DNA from: WQXF01 sp031552825
GTDB taxonomy: Bacteria > Bacillota > Clostridia > Christensenellales > Aristaeellaceae
DNA: 41,134 nt
Direction of reading: 5' to 3'
NCBI GenBank assembly: GCA_031552825.1
Contig: JAVBMD010000001.1
Location: forward strand, 1 to 41,134
The notes under the pieces were generated by a model, which did not search any database, was not told where the DNA came from, and worked only from the letters and a program-made list of their open reading frames with translations. Both the position numbers and the translations under genes were made by a program. Shown here piece after piece: positions 1 through 6,248 of the stretch; the first letter of the stretch is position 1; every line of letters begins with the position of its first letter.

Positions 1-18
1 CTTCGAATGAATGAAGTT

Positions 19-80
19 GCGCCCCGAAGGGTTCAAAAGGGCGGCCGGAAAGCCCTTTTGCCGCCCTTCGCAAAGGGCGG
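19..80. repeat. Overlapping hairpin-forming repeat
   Basis: Two perfect hairpins can form here, and they share arms. AAAAGGGC (35-42) pairs with GCCCTTTT (52-59). CCGCCCTT (61-68) pairs with AAGGGCGG (73-80) across a 4-nt loop. The arm at 35-44 can also pair with 61-68, so the structures are alternatives. Positions 19-55 align without gaps, at roughly 80 percent identity by eye, with 12609-12645, which is also a hairpin. I read this as a dispersed intergenic repeat and see no convincing protein in 1-258. Confidence 0.5.
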
Positions 81-190
81 AATCCTTACAAAACCTTGCT
101 TCGAGGCATTTCGCATCTGCGGATGCGACCAGGGCTTTGCGTTCGCCCTGGACCTTCGCGGCCCATCTGCGTGACTTTGTTGATGGTCTG

Positions 191-241
191 ACCGCCATAT
201 CACAGGCGGTTTTGTTGCATCAAGGCTTGTCTCCTCGAATG
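191..241. repeat. 51-bp direct repeat, left copy
   Basis: This is identical over 51 bp to 2499-2549. The copy keeps the short ACCGCC/GGCGGT stem but lacks the outer arm that makes the right copy a full terminator. The base before and the base after the repeat differ between copies, so the limits are exact. The two copies lie 2308 bp apart and bracket the MerR-EFR1-MBL cassette. Confidence 0.9.
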
Positions 242-258
242 TCCAACGATCGAAGCTC

Positions 259-396
259 TCATACGTTCAACGATTTGGGAAGAATCGTTGAGTAATTGGT
301 CACGCAACAAAACAGAGCAAGCAAGCCGCTTATGAACAGCAGCCGCTGTCGCAGTTCTGGATTGAACCGCGCAATGTACGCATCAATGTCAGACAT
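259..396 (-). pseudogene. Truncated DUF1801-like (YdhG-type) N-terminus, 45 codons
   Basis: An ATG at 394-396 has a good ribosome site (GGGAGG about 6 nt upstream) and opens a 45-residue frame. Its first 19 residues (MSDIDAYIARFNPELRQRL) resemble the N-terminus of DUF1801/YdhG proteins, which typically begin with a D-x-Y-I-x-x-F-P-x-E pattern. After that the similarity stops, and the frame becomes a hydrophobic tail ending at TGA 259-261. Family members are normally well over 100 residues, so this looks like a gene cut off by a rearrangement. It is divergent from the MerR gene. It could instead be a small unrelated peptide; the family assignment rests on a short match made by eye. Confidence 0.4.
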
Positions 397-407
397 AAAA
401 GCCTCCC

Positions 408-433
408 ATTCTGCTCAAGGATCAGAGCAGAAT
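408..433. promoter_or_regulatory. 9-bp-arm inverted repeat in the divergent intergenic region
   Basis: ATTCTGCTC (408-416) and GAGCAGAAT (425-433) form a perfect inverted repeat with an 8-nt centre. It sits just upstream of the ribosome site of the DUF1801-like relic and between that frame and the MerR promoter. It could be an operator or a leader hairpin; the sequence does not decide which. Confidence 0.45.
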
Positions 434-476
434 CTGCTTGATAGGTTATACCATATATCTGGGATTCCGAACACGC

Positions 477-507
477 TTGACATTGGAGTATACTCCAATG
501 TTATAAT
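477..507 (+). promoter_or_regulatory. MerR-type promoter and operator with 19-bp spacer
   Basis: TTGACA (477-482) and TATAAT (502-507) are separated by 19 bp, two more than optimal. The perfect palindrome CATTGGAGTA/TACTCCAATG (481-500) lies between them. An over-long spacer filled by a dyad is the hallmark of promoters that MerR-family proteins activate by untwisting DNA. It lies directly before the MerR gene, so autoregulation of the three-gene operon is the natural reading. Confidence 0.9.
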
Positions 508-534
508 CGCCCTATCGAGAAAGAAGGGGTGCGA

Positions 535-975
535 ATGCGTTACACCATTGAGCAAACCGCAATCATCACAGGGCTTTCCGCCGACACGCTGCGCTATTAT
601 GAAAAAGAGGGCGTGATTGCGCCCAAACGCCGCGAAAATGGATACCGCTGCTATGACGAAACCGACATCGCGGCATTGAAGTACATCGTCGTCATGAAGT
701 ATGCGCATTTTACGCTTTCCGAGATCAAGAGCATGGAAGAACTGCAAACCCGCGATCCAAGCGGGCGGTGCAACGAAATCGCCAAGCAAATTCTTAGTGC
801 GAAAGAAAATGAACTGCGGCAGGCAATCTCTACCTATCAGAGAATCGTAATGCTGTTCGAAGAAATCTTGCCGATGATCGAGGACGCCGACGCTTTCCAC
901 ACCAACCAAGACAAGATCAACGGCATGATTGAACGCATCTTCATCGATATTTCAACAGAGAAACGAGGGCATTGA
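535..975 (+). CDS. MerR family transcriptional regulator
   Basis: The 146-residue protein starts with the MerR winged-helix signature (YTIEQTAIITGLSADTLRYY, then EKEGVIAPKRRENGYRCY), continues with the second DNA-contacting wing (DETDIAALKYIVVMKYAHFTLSEIKSM cut here in two parts, residues about 38-65) and ends in a coiled-coil dimerisation helix (about 80-125). The ATG at 535 is preferred to the in-frame GTG at 529 because AAGGGG lies about 6 nt before the ATG but overlaps the GTG. The C-terminal effector part is short, as in MerR members that sense small thiol-reactive compounds, but it contains only one cysteine (in the SGRCNE segment), so the inducer cannot be named. The stop codon is one base before the next ATG, so the genes are translationally coupled. 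Confidence 0.93.
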   Translation: MRYTIEQTAIITGLSADTLRYYEKEGVIAPKRRENGYRCYDETDIAALKYIVVMKYAHFTLSEIKSMEELQTRDPSGRCNEIAKQILSAKENELRQAISTYQRIVMLFEEILPMIEDADAFHTNQDKINGMIERIFIDISTEKRGH

Positions 976-976
976 C

Positions 977-1693
977 ATGATCTTTTATTTTTCGGGGACA
1001 GGGAACTCACTGTATGTCGCGCAGCAAATCGCCAGCATATTGGGCGAACAGATCTATTCGATGGCGGCGTACAAACCCGACGCGCAAATCGGCGGTAAAG
1101 ATGAGCGGATCGGCTTTGTGTTTCCCTCCTATTACGGCAATCTGCCCCGAATTGTGCGGCACTTCATCGGCAAGCTGGACTTACACCCCGATACATATCT
1201 CTTCGGGGTTGTCACAAAGGGCGGCGCTGGTTTAGGAAGCATCACCATGCTCGAAAAGATACTCGCCGAAAAAAATCTGAAACTGCAATACGGCTGCGGT
1301 ATTCCGATGCCCGCGAATTACATTGCTAACTACAATCCGATGCTTTTCGGAAGAACCGCGAAAGCCGGCAAGAAAATCCGAAAAATCGCCAACGAGATAC
1401 AATCGGCAAAAACGCTCGTCAAAAAGGGCTGGTTCATTTCATCCCTCCTCTATGAGAACATCGAGGAACTGGACAGGGCCTTCTTTGCCGAGGACCAGTG
1501 CGTCGGCTGTGGGCTATGCGAAAGCATCTGCCCGGTCGGGAACATCCGCATGGCCGACGGCCGCCCCCAATGGCTGCACCACTGCGAGCATTGCATGGCC
1601 TGCATCCATCGCTGCCCCCAAGAGGCCATTCAATACGGTGCCAAGACGAAAAAGCGCAGACGGTATTACAATTCGGAGGTGCGAAGTGAGTAA
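977..1693 (+). CDS. EFR1 family flavodoxin-ferredoxin protein
   Basis: The 238-residue protein has an N-terminal flavodoxin-like domain that opens with an FMN-phosphate loop of the SGTGNS type (residues 6-11) and includes a FPSYYGNLPRIV stretch. Its C-terminus carries two 4Fe-4S motifs: C175-x2-C-x2-C-x3-CP and, near residue 200, CEHCMACIHRCP. This domain pair defines the EFR1 family, whose members are predicted cytoplasmic electron carriers of unknown partner. GAGGG before ATG 977 and the single-base gap after merR support the start. The following gene overlaps its last 8 bases. A redox role is well founded; the physiological reaction is unknown. Confidence 0.9.
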   Translation: MIFYFSGTGNSLYVAQQIASILGEQIYSMAAYKPDAQIGGKDERIGFVFPSYYGNLPRIVRHFIGKLDLHPDTYLFGVVTKGGAGLGSITMLEKILAEKNLKLQYGCGIPMPANYIANYNPMLFGRTAKAGKKIRKIANEIQSAKTLVKKGWFISSLLYENIEELDRAFFAEDQCVGCGLCESICPVGNIRMADGRPQWLHHCEHCMACIHRCPQEAIQYGAKTKKRRRYYNSEVRSE

Positions 1694-2315
1694 CATTGAG
1701 CGAATAAAATGCGGCAACGGCAATGCGTATCTTGTCTCCGACGGCGATAACACCGTACTTGTTGATACCGGCCGCGCCAAGTATCGGGACATGGTTTTGC
1801 AAAAATGCAAAGCGAAGAATGTGCGCGCCATTCTCCTCACGCACGGGCACGCCGACCATGTCCAAAACGCGGCGTTTTTGTCAAAAGCCCTGCGCATCCC
1901 GATCGCCATGCACAGGGACGATTACGAACTGATAAAAGACAATTGGTCCGAGCCGATGTTTGCGCATATGCTGCTGGGCAAAATCATTGTCCGCCTATCG
2001 CGGAGGAGTTTTGAGACGGATCGCATTGAGGCATTTGAGCCCACCTTCGTCAAAGACGGCGATTCACTGGGCGCATACGGCGTTTCGGCGGTCATCCTCG
2101 GATTGCCGGGGCATACGAAGGGCTCCATTGGCGTGAAGGTTGGCGAAACCGACTTGATTGTCGGCGACGCTTTGATGAATATGGTGTATCCGACAAAATC
2201 CCCGCTATACGGAAACAGAGCGATGATGGAGCAAAGCGCGGCGAGGATACGCTCGCTTGGCGATGTGAGGATTCATTTCGGACACGGTAGATCCGTGAAA
2301 AACAGGAAATGGTAG
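1686..2315 (+). CDS. Metallo-beta-lactamase-fold hydrolase
   Basis: The 209-residue protein carries the di-metal signature H53-G-H55-A-D57-H58 after an N-terminal beta sandwich strand ending in VLVDTG. It also has the later metal ligands in LPGHTKGSIG (about residue 140), GDAL and FGHGRS near the end. The GTG start at 1686 has GGAGG 7 nt upstream and overlaps the EFR1 stop, so it is the third gene of the MerR operon. The family includes glyoxalase II-like thioesterases, flavodiiron partners and quorum-lactonases; nothing in this sequence picks one. Co-expression with a flavodoxin/ferredoxin suggests detoxification of an electrophile or thioester, but that is inference. Confidence 0.88.
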   Translation: MSNIERIKCGNGNAYLVSDGDNTVLVDTGRAKYRDMVLQKCKAKNVRAILLTHGHADHVQNAAFLSKALRIPIAMHRDDYELIKDNWSEPMFAHMLLGKIIVRLSRRSFETDRIEAFEPTFVKDGDSLGAYGVSAVILGLPGHTKGSIGVKVGETDLIVGDALMNMVYPTKSPLYGNRAMMEQSAARIRSLGDVRIHFGHGRSVKNRKW

Positions 2316-2498
2316 CCTGTCGGGGGATATCTGTCCAAGATTCGGGGTTCAGTTCACAAAAATCGTAACAGGTGGCAGGAGACTCGGGAGGAACCCGAAC
2401 CTATCCGATTCCGATAAGAATGACGAATCTCATTTTAATGCAAATTTCGCATTACAATCAACAAAAACCAGCCAATTACGAAAGATCAACACAACAAA
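2316..2498. other. Intergenic stretch without a gene
   Basis: The base use is lower in GC than the neighbouring genes. One short hairpin (TCGGG-AGGAA-CCCGA) is visible around 2384-2400. I see no promoter, protein or RNA gene here. Confidence 0.5.
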
Positions 2499-2525
2499 AC
2501 CGCCATATCACAGGCGGTTTTGTTG
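2492..2525 (-). terminator. Intrinsic terminator of tRNA-Asp
   Basis: CAACAAAACCGCC (2492-2504) and GGCGGTTTTGTTG (2513-2525) form a perfect 13-bp stem with an 8-nt loop. Read on the minus strand, the GC-rich core is followed by TTTTGTTG, 22 nt after the tRNA 3' end. Confidence 0.8.
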
Positions 2526-2549
2526 CATCAAGGCTTGTCTCCTCGAATG
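2499..2549. repeat. 51-bp direct repeat, right copy, abutting tRNA-Asp
   Basis: Identical to 191-241. The copy runs from inside the tRNA terminator stem to the second base of the TGG that is the complement of the tRNA CCA end. The placement next to a tRNA 3' end is typical of insertion boundaries, although the overlap with the tRNA itself is only two bases. Confidence 0.9.
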
Positions 2550-2624
2550 GCGACCTGGAAGGGGCTCGAACCCTCGACCTCCAGCGTGACAGGCTGGCAT
2601 TCTAACCAACTGAACTACCAGGCC
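2548..2624 (-). tRNA. tRNA-Asp (anticodon GTC)
   Basis: On the minus strand, a 77-nt cloverleaf folds completely: a 7-bp acceptor stem (GGCCTGG with CCAGGTC, one G-T pair), D stem GTTC/GAAT, and anticodon stem CCAGC/GCTGG with loop CTGTCAC giving anticodon GTC. The T arm is GAGGG-TTCGAGC-CCCTT, the discriminator base is G, and CCA is encoded. It lies downstream of rfbD but has its own promoter and terminator. Confidence 0.97.
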
Positions 2625-2651
2625 AAACCCCGCGTTGCGGGTGCAAAAGAA

Positions 2652-2680
2652 ATTCTATCAGCATTCGGGCTATGTGTCAA
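2652..2680 (-). promoter_or_regulatory. Promoter of tRNA-Asp
   Basis: On the minus strand, TTGACA (2675-2680) and TAGAAT (2652-2657) are 17 bp apart. The tRNA 5' end at 2624 is about 28 bp further on. This is a near-consensus sigma-A promoter, as expected for a stable RNA. Confidence 0.85.
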
Positions 2681-2703
2681 GCTTGTTTTTCACGCATCTT
2701 GCG

Positions 2704-3552
2704 TCATTTTATGCCTTCGACCGCCAAAAAACGCTGCAGCGCATCCTGCCAATCCGGCAAGCGCGCAAAACCCGCCTCGTCCAGCGAGCGTTTGCTCAGG
2801 CGAGAATTGCGCGGGCGCTTGGCGGGCGTAAGATATTGCTCGCTGGCGACGGGCAGCACGCGGCAAGAAAGCCCTGCGCGGCGCATGATCTCGGTTGCAA
2901 ATTCAAACCACGAGCAGTAGCCCTCGTTGGTCGCGTGGTAGATGCCGTAACGGTCGCTGCGCACAATCTCGCAGAGCAGCACCGCAAGATCCTCGGTATA
3001 GGTCGGCGAGCCGACTTGGTCGGCAACCACGGCAATCTCTTCGCGCTCGGCGCCTAGGCGCAACATGGTGCGCACAAAATTGCCGCCATTCGCACCGAAC
3101 ACCCAAGCGGTACGCACGATAAAATGCTCGGCAAGCACCTCCTGCACCACCAGCTCGGAATCCAGCTTGGTTCGCCCATATACATTCTGCGGTTGGCGTG
3201 CCGCGTCGGTCTCGAAGGGCTGTTCCCCCGCGCCGTCAAACACATAGTCGGTGCTGATGAGCATCATCTTCGCGCTGATGACGGCGCAAGCTTGCGCGAG
3301 GTTGCGCGTACCCTCCACATTGACCAACCGGCAACGCTCCGGCTCGCTCTCGGCCTTGTCCACCGCCGTATAGGCGGCGCAGTGGATCACCGCGCCGGGC
3401 GCATACGATGCGATCGCCTCCCGCACCTGCCCGGCATCGGTCAGGTCAAAATCCGCGATGTCCACACCCAAGTGCTCTATGCCCAGCGCGGAGAGCCGAC
3501 GGCAAACGTCATAACCCAACTGTCCCTTGGCTCCGGTCACAAGGATTTTCAT
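2704..3552 (-). CDS. rfbD: dTDP-4-dehydrorhamnose reductase
   Basis: This 282-residue short-chain reductase performs the last step of dTDP-L-rhamnose synthesis, the NAD(P)H-dependent reduction of dTDP-4-keto-L-rhamnose in the cytoplasm. The nucleotide loop GAKGQLG is at residues 7-13, STDYVFDG at 100-107, and the catalytic Tyr125 and Lys129 lie in YGRTK. The length is normal for RmlD. The start at 3552 was chosen because MKILVTGAKGQLG is the family N-terminus and the ATG overlaps the rfbB stop as ATGA. It is the last gene of the four-gene rhamnose operon. Confidence 0.95.
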   Translation of the reverse strand: MKILVTGAKGQLGYDVCRRLSALGIEHLGVDIADFDLTDAGQVREAIASYAPGAVIHCAAYTAVDKAESEPERCRLVNVEGTRNLAQACAVISAKMMLISTDYVFDGAGEQPFETDAARQPQNVYGRTKLDSELVVQEVLAEHFIVRTAWVFGANGGNFVRTMLRLGAEREEIAVVADQVGSPTYTEDLAVLLCEIVRSDRYGIYHATNEGYCSWFEFATEIMRRAGLSCRVLPVASEQYLTPAKRPRNSRLSKRSLDEAGFARLPDWQDALQRFLAVEGIK

Positions 3553-4580
3553 GCCTGCGCTCCCCTGTTTGCATACATTTTGTCGTAATACTGCTGGTAA
3601 TCCCCCGCCAAGATATCCTGCCACCATTTCTTGTTGTCCAAGTACCATTGGATGGTGCGCTGGATGCCCTCGTCAAAGCCGGTCTGCGGCAGCCAACCCA
3701 ACTCACGGTGAATCTTGGCGGGATCGATGGCATAGCGCATATCGTGTCCCGGCCGGTCGGTTACGTAGTGGATCAGCGATTCCGGCTTGCCCAAATGGCG
3801 CAGAATGGCTTTGACCACCTCTAGGTTGGTGCGCTCATTATGGCCGCCGATGTTGTACACCTCACCGGCGCGCCCGTTGCGCATCACCAGATCGATGGCG
3901 GCGCAATGATCCTCCACATAGAGCCAATCACGCACGTTTTCGCCCTTGCCGTAGACCGGCAACGATTCGTCGGCCAGTGCGCGCGTTATCATCAGCGGAA
4001 TCAGCTTTTCCGGGAAGTGATAAGGGCCGTAGTTGTTGGAGCAGCGGGTAACGCTGACCGGCAGCTTGAACGTACGCGCATAGGAGAGCACCAGCAGATC
4101 CGCCGATGCCTTGGAGGCGCTGTAGGGCGAGGAGGTATGAATCGGCGTCTCCTCGGTAAAGAACAGATCGGGGCGATCCAGCGGCAGATCGCCGTACACC
4201 TCGTCGGTGGAAACTTGATGATAGCGCCCGATGCCGTGCTTACGGCAAGCGTCCATCAACACCTGCGTACCCAGGATATTGGTGCGCAAGAAGATTTCCG
4301 GATTGGTAATGGAGCGATCCACGTGGCTCTCCGCCGCAAAGTTGACCACGATGTCGATCTTTTCCTCAGCAAAGATCTGTTCGACCACCGCGCGGTCGGC
4401 GATGTCGCCCTTGATGAAGCGAAAGTTGGGGTTCCGCATCGCTTCGTCCAGGGTGGCCATGTTGCCCGCATAGGTTAGCGCGTCTAGGCAAAGGATGCGA
4501 TCCTGCGGATGGTTTTTTAATTCGTAGTACACAAAGTTGGCGCCGATAAAGCCCGCGCCGCCGGTCACGAGAATGTTCAT
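3549..4580 (-). CDS. rfbB: dTDP-glucose 4,6-dehydratase
   Basis: The 343-residue enzyme converts dTDP-glucose to dTDP-4-keto-6-deoxyglucose with a tightly bound NAD. Visible features are the Rossmann loop GGAGFIG (7-13), the catalytic triad region STDEVYGD (Thr125, Asp126, Glu127) and Tyr153-x3-Lys157 in YSASK. The sugar-nucleotide segment RCSNNYGPYHFPEKLIPL follows. The length fits RmlB. The stop overlaps the rfbD start by four bases, and the ATG overlaps the rfbC stop in the same way, so translation of the operon is coupled. Confidence 0.97.
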   Translation of the reverse strand: MNILVTGGAGFIGANFVYYELKNHPQDRILCLDALTYAGNMATLDEAMRNPNFRFIKGDIADRAVVEQIFAEEKIDIVVNFAAESHVDRSITNPEIFLRTNILGTQVLMDACRKHGIGRYHQVSTDEVYGDLPLDRPDLFFTEETPIHTSSPYSASKASADLLVLSYARTFKLPVSVTRCSNNYGPYHFPEKLIPLMITRALADESLPVYGKGENVRDWLYVEDHCAAIDLVMRNGRAGEVYNIGGHNERTNLEVVKAILRHLGKPESLIHYVTDRPGHDMRYAIDPAKIHRELGWLPQTGFDEGIQRTIQWYLDNKKWWQDILAGDYQQYYDKMYANRGAQA

Positions 4581-5149
4581 CGCCCGTCCTCCTGTCCTTC
4601 ATATACGAAATTGCAGTCGCTCTCCCGCAAGCACGGCGCCGCCAAGTCCTTCTGCGAAAGGATGGGATCGGTTCCCCCCCAATCAACGCCGATATCCGGA
4701 TCGTCAAAGCGGATGGAGCGGTCGCACGCCGCATCGTAAAACTGATCCACCTTGTACGAAAACTCCACATCGTCGGTCAGCGTCAAGAAGCCATGGCCGA
4801 AGCCGCGCGGGATATACAGCATGCGCTTGTTATCCGATGAAAGCTCCTCCATCACCCAACGCAGATAGGTCGGGCTGCCCCGGCGCAGATCCACCGCCAA
4901 ATCCTTGACCGCGCCGCGCGTCACGCGCACCAGTTTGCCCTGCGTCATCGGCCGCTGCTGAAAATGAATGCCGCGCAACGTGCCTTTTTGTGCCGTAAAG
5001 GACTGATTGTCCTGCACAAAATCGTCTTCGATGCCCAACTCGCGAAAGGTTCTCCGCGAATAGGTTTCCATAAAATACCCGCGATGATCGCCGAACACAC
5101 GAGGCTCCAGCAGCACCACCCCGGGCAGCGCCGTTTCAATCTTCAGCAT
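4577..5149 (-). CDS. rfbC: dTDP-4-dehydrorhamnose 3,5-epimerase
   Basis: This 190-residue cupin-fold epimerase inverts C3 and C5 of dTDP-4-keto-6-deoxyglucose. The catalytic His62 lies in LRGIHFQ, and the substrate-binding FGDHRGYF motif (residues 19-26) and the RGFGHGFLTL segment are intact. The length is typical of RmlC. It is the second gene of the operon, 15 bp after rfbA and overlapping rfbB by four bases. Confidence 0.96.
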   Translation of the reverse strand: MLKIETALPGVVLLEPRVFGDHRGYFMETYSRRTFRELGIEDDFVQDNQSFTAQKGTLRGIHFQQRPMTQGKLVRVTRGAVKDLAVDLRRGSPTYLRWVMEELSSDNKRMLYIPRGFGHGFLTLTDDVEFSYKVDQFYDAACDRSIRFDDPDIGVDWGGTDPILSQKDLAAPCLRESDCNFVYEGQEDGR

Positions 5150-5164
5150 CCATTTCCTCCGCCA

Positions 5165-6049
5165 TCAATACCGAATTTTCCCTTCCGCTACCGCCTTCAG
5201 GTGCTCGCCATAAGGGGACTTTCCATAGCGCGCCGCCGCGGACAACAGTTGCTCCTTATTGATCCATCCGTTCTTATAAGCAACTTCCTCCAGCGCCGAA
5301 ATCTTAATGGACTGCCGTTTTTCGATCATGCGCACAAAATCCGCAGCGTCGACCAGCGAATCCATCGTGCCGGTGTCTAGCCACGCATAGCCGCGCCCCA
5401 GCAACGTCACATCCAGCGATCCGTCCCGCAGGTACAAATCGTTCAGCGAGGTGATCTCCAACTCGCCGCGCGCCGAAGGACGCACGGTCTTGGCCATCTC
5501 CACCACGCGGTTGTCGTAAAAATACAGGCCGGTGATGCAGTAGTTGGACTTAGGCTTCGCCGGTTTCTCTTCCACCGAGAGCACCTTGCCGTGCTCATCA
5601 AACTCCACGATGCCAAAGCGCTCCGGATCATGCACATAGTAGCCGAAGATGGTGGCGCTTCCGCGCTGGGCATCCTGTACCGCTTCCTTCAGCAGCGCGG
5701 AAAAGCCGTTGCCATAAAAGATATTATCGCCCAACACCATGGCGCAGCAGTCGTCGCCGATAAAGTCCTCGCCGATCAAGAACGCCTGCGCCAGACCGTC
5801 TGGCGAGGGTTGCACGGCGTATTGCAGCGAGATCCCATATTGGCTGCCATCGCCCAGCAGCGCCTCGAAGCGCGGCGTGTCCTCGGGCGTGGAGATGATA
5901 AGGATCTCCTGAATGCCCGCCAACATAAGCGTCGACAGGGGATAATAGATCATCGGTTTATCGTACACCGGCAACAGCTGCTTAGAGGTGACCATGGTCA
6001 GCGGATAGAGGCGCGTGCCCGCTCCTCCGGCCAAAACGATACCCTTCAT
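5165..6049 (-). CDS. rfbA: Glucose-1-phosphate thymidylyltransferase
   Basis: The 294-residue nucleotidyltransferase makes dTDP-glucose from dTTP and glucose-1-phosphate, the entry step to dTDP-rhamnose. The N-terminal signature GGAGTRLYPLT (8-18) is followed by SKQLLPVYDKPMIYYPLS and later VLGDNIFYG, and all are intact. ATG 6049 is preferred to GTG 6052. The start lies in a small tandem duplication (GATGAAGGGT twice), so a second ATGAAGGGT occurs 10 bases upstream in another frame. It is the first gene of the operon, behind a recognisable promoter. Confidence 0.96.
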   Translation of the reverse strand: MKGIVLAGGAGTRLYPLTMVTSKQLLPVYDKPMIYYPLSTLMLAGIQEILIISTPEDTPRFEALLGDGSQYGISLQYAVQPSPDGLAQAFLIGEDFIGDDCCAMVLGDNIFYGNGFSALLKEAVQDAQRGSATIFGYYVHDPERFGIVEFDEHGKVLSVEEKPAKPKSNYCITGLYFYDNRVVEMAKTVRPSARGELEITSLNDLYLRDGSLDVTLLGRGYAWLDTGTMDSLVDAADFVRMIEKRQSIKISALEEVAYKNGWINKEQLLSAAARYGKSPYGEHLKAVAEGKIRY

Positions 6050-6081
6050 CACCCTTCATCCTTCGCATAGTTATTTCTATC

Positions 6082-6110
6082 ATTATATGCTACATCGCAC
6101 AATAACACAA
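6082..6110 (-). promoter_or_regulatory. Promoter of the rfb operon
   Basis: On the minus strand, TTGTGT (6105-6110) and TATAAT (6082-6087) are separated by 17 bp, placing transcription start about 25 bp before rfbA. The -10 is perfect and the -35 keeps TTG. Confidence 0.7.
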
Positions 6111-6174
6111 TCAAAAAAACGCGCTGTTCGCGTTTCTGTGCGCTCCTTTTCAAAGCGGCAATGCTTTCCCACCC

Positions 6175-6208
6175 TTGAATTTCCGCGCCTCGCACGGTAT
6201 GATACCGT
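6175..6208 (+). promoter_or_regulatory. Promoter with dyad operator, upstream of the GH4 gene
   Basis: TTGAAT (6175-6180) and TATGAT (6198-6203) are 17 bp apart. The -10 is embedded in a perfect dyad, ACGGTAT-G-ATACCGT (6194-6208). A repressor bound there would block RNA polymerase directly, so substrate-controlled expression of the glycosidase is likely. The regulator is not identifiable; no copy of the dyad was seen near the GntR gene at 11829. Confidence 0.7.
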
Positions 6209-6248
6209 CAAGGTCTATACAAAACAACGCGCACACGGAGGAACGGGC

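Noticed and set aside
11..295. Open frame of 94 codons at the left end
   Set aside because: It runs through the hairpin repeat and the 51-bp direct repeat and has no convincing ribosome site, so it is a chance frame over repeat DNA.
2375..2430. Sequence resembling a tRNA 3' end (TGGCAGGAGACTCGGG)
   Set aside because: The T loop has five bases instead of seven and no anticodon arm with a U33 can be formed, so it is not a tRNA.
2372..2605. Open frame reading through the intergenic region and tRNA-Asp
   Set aside because: Its C-terminal part is the tRNA gene read as protein, a well-known artefact.
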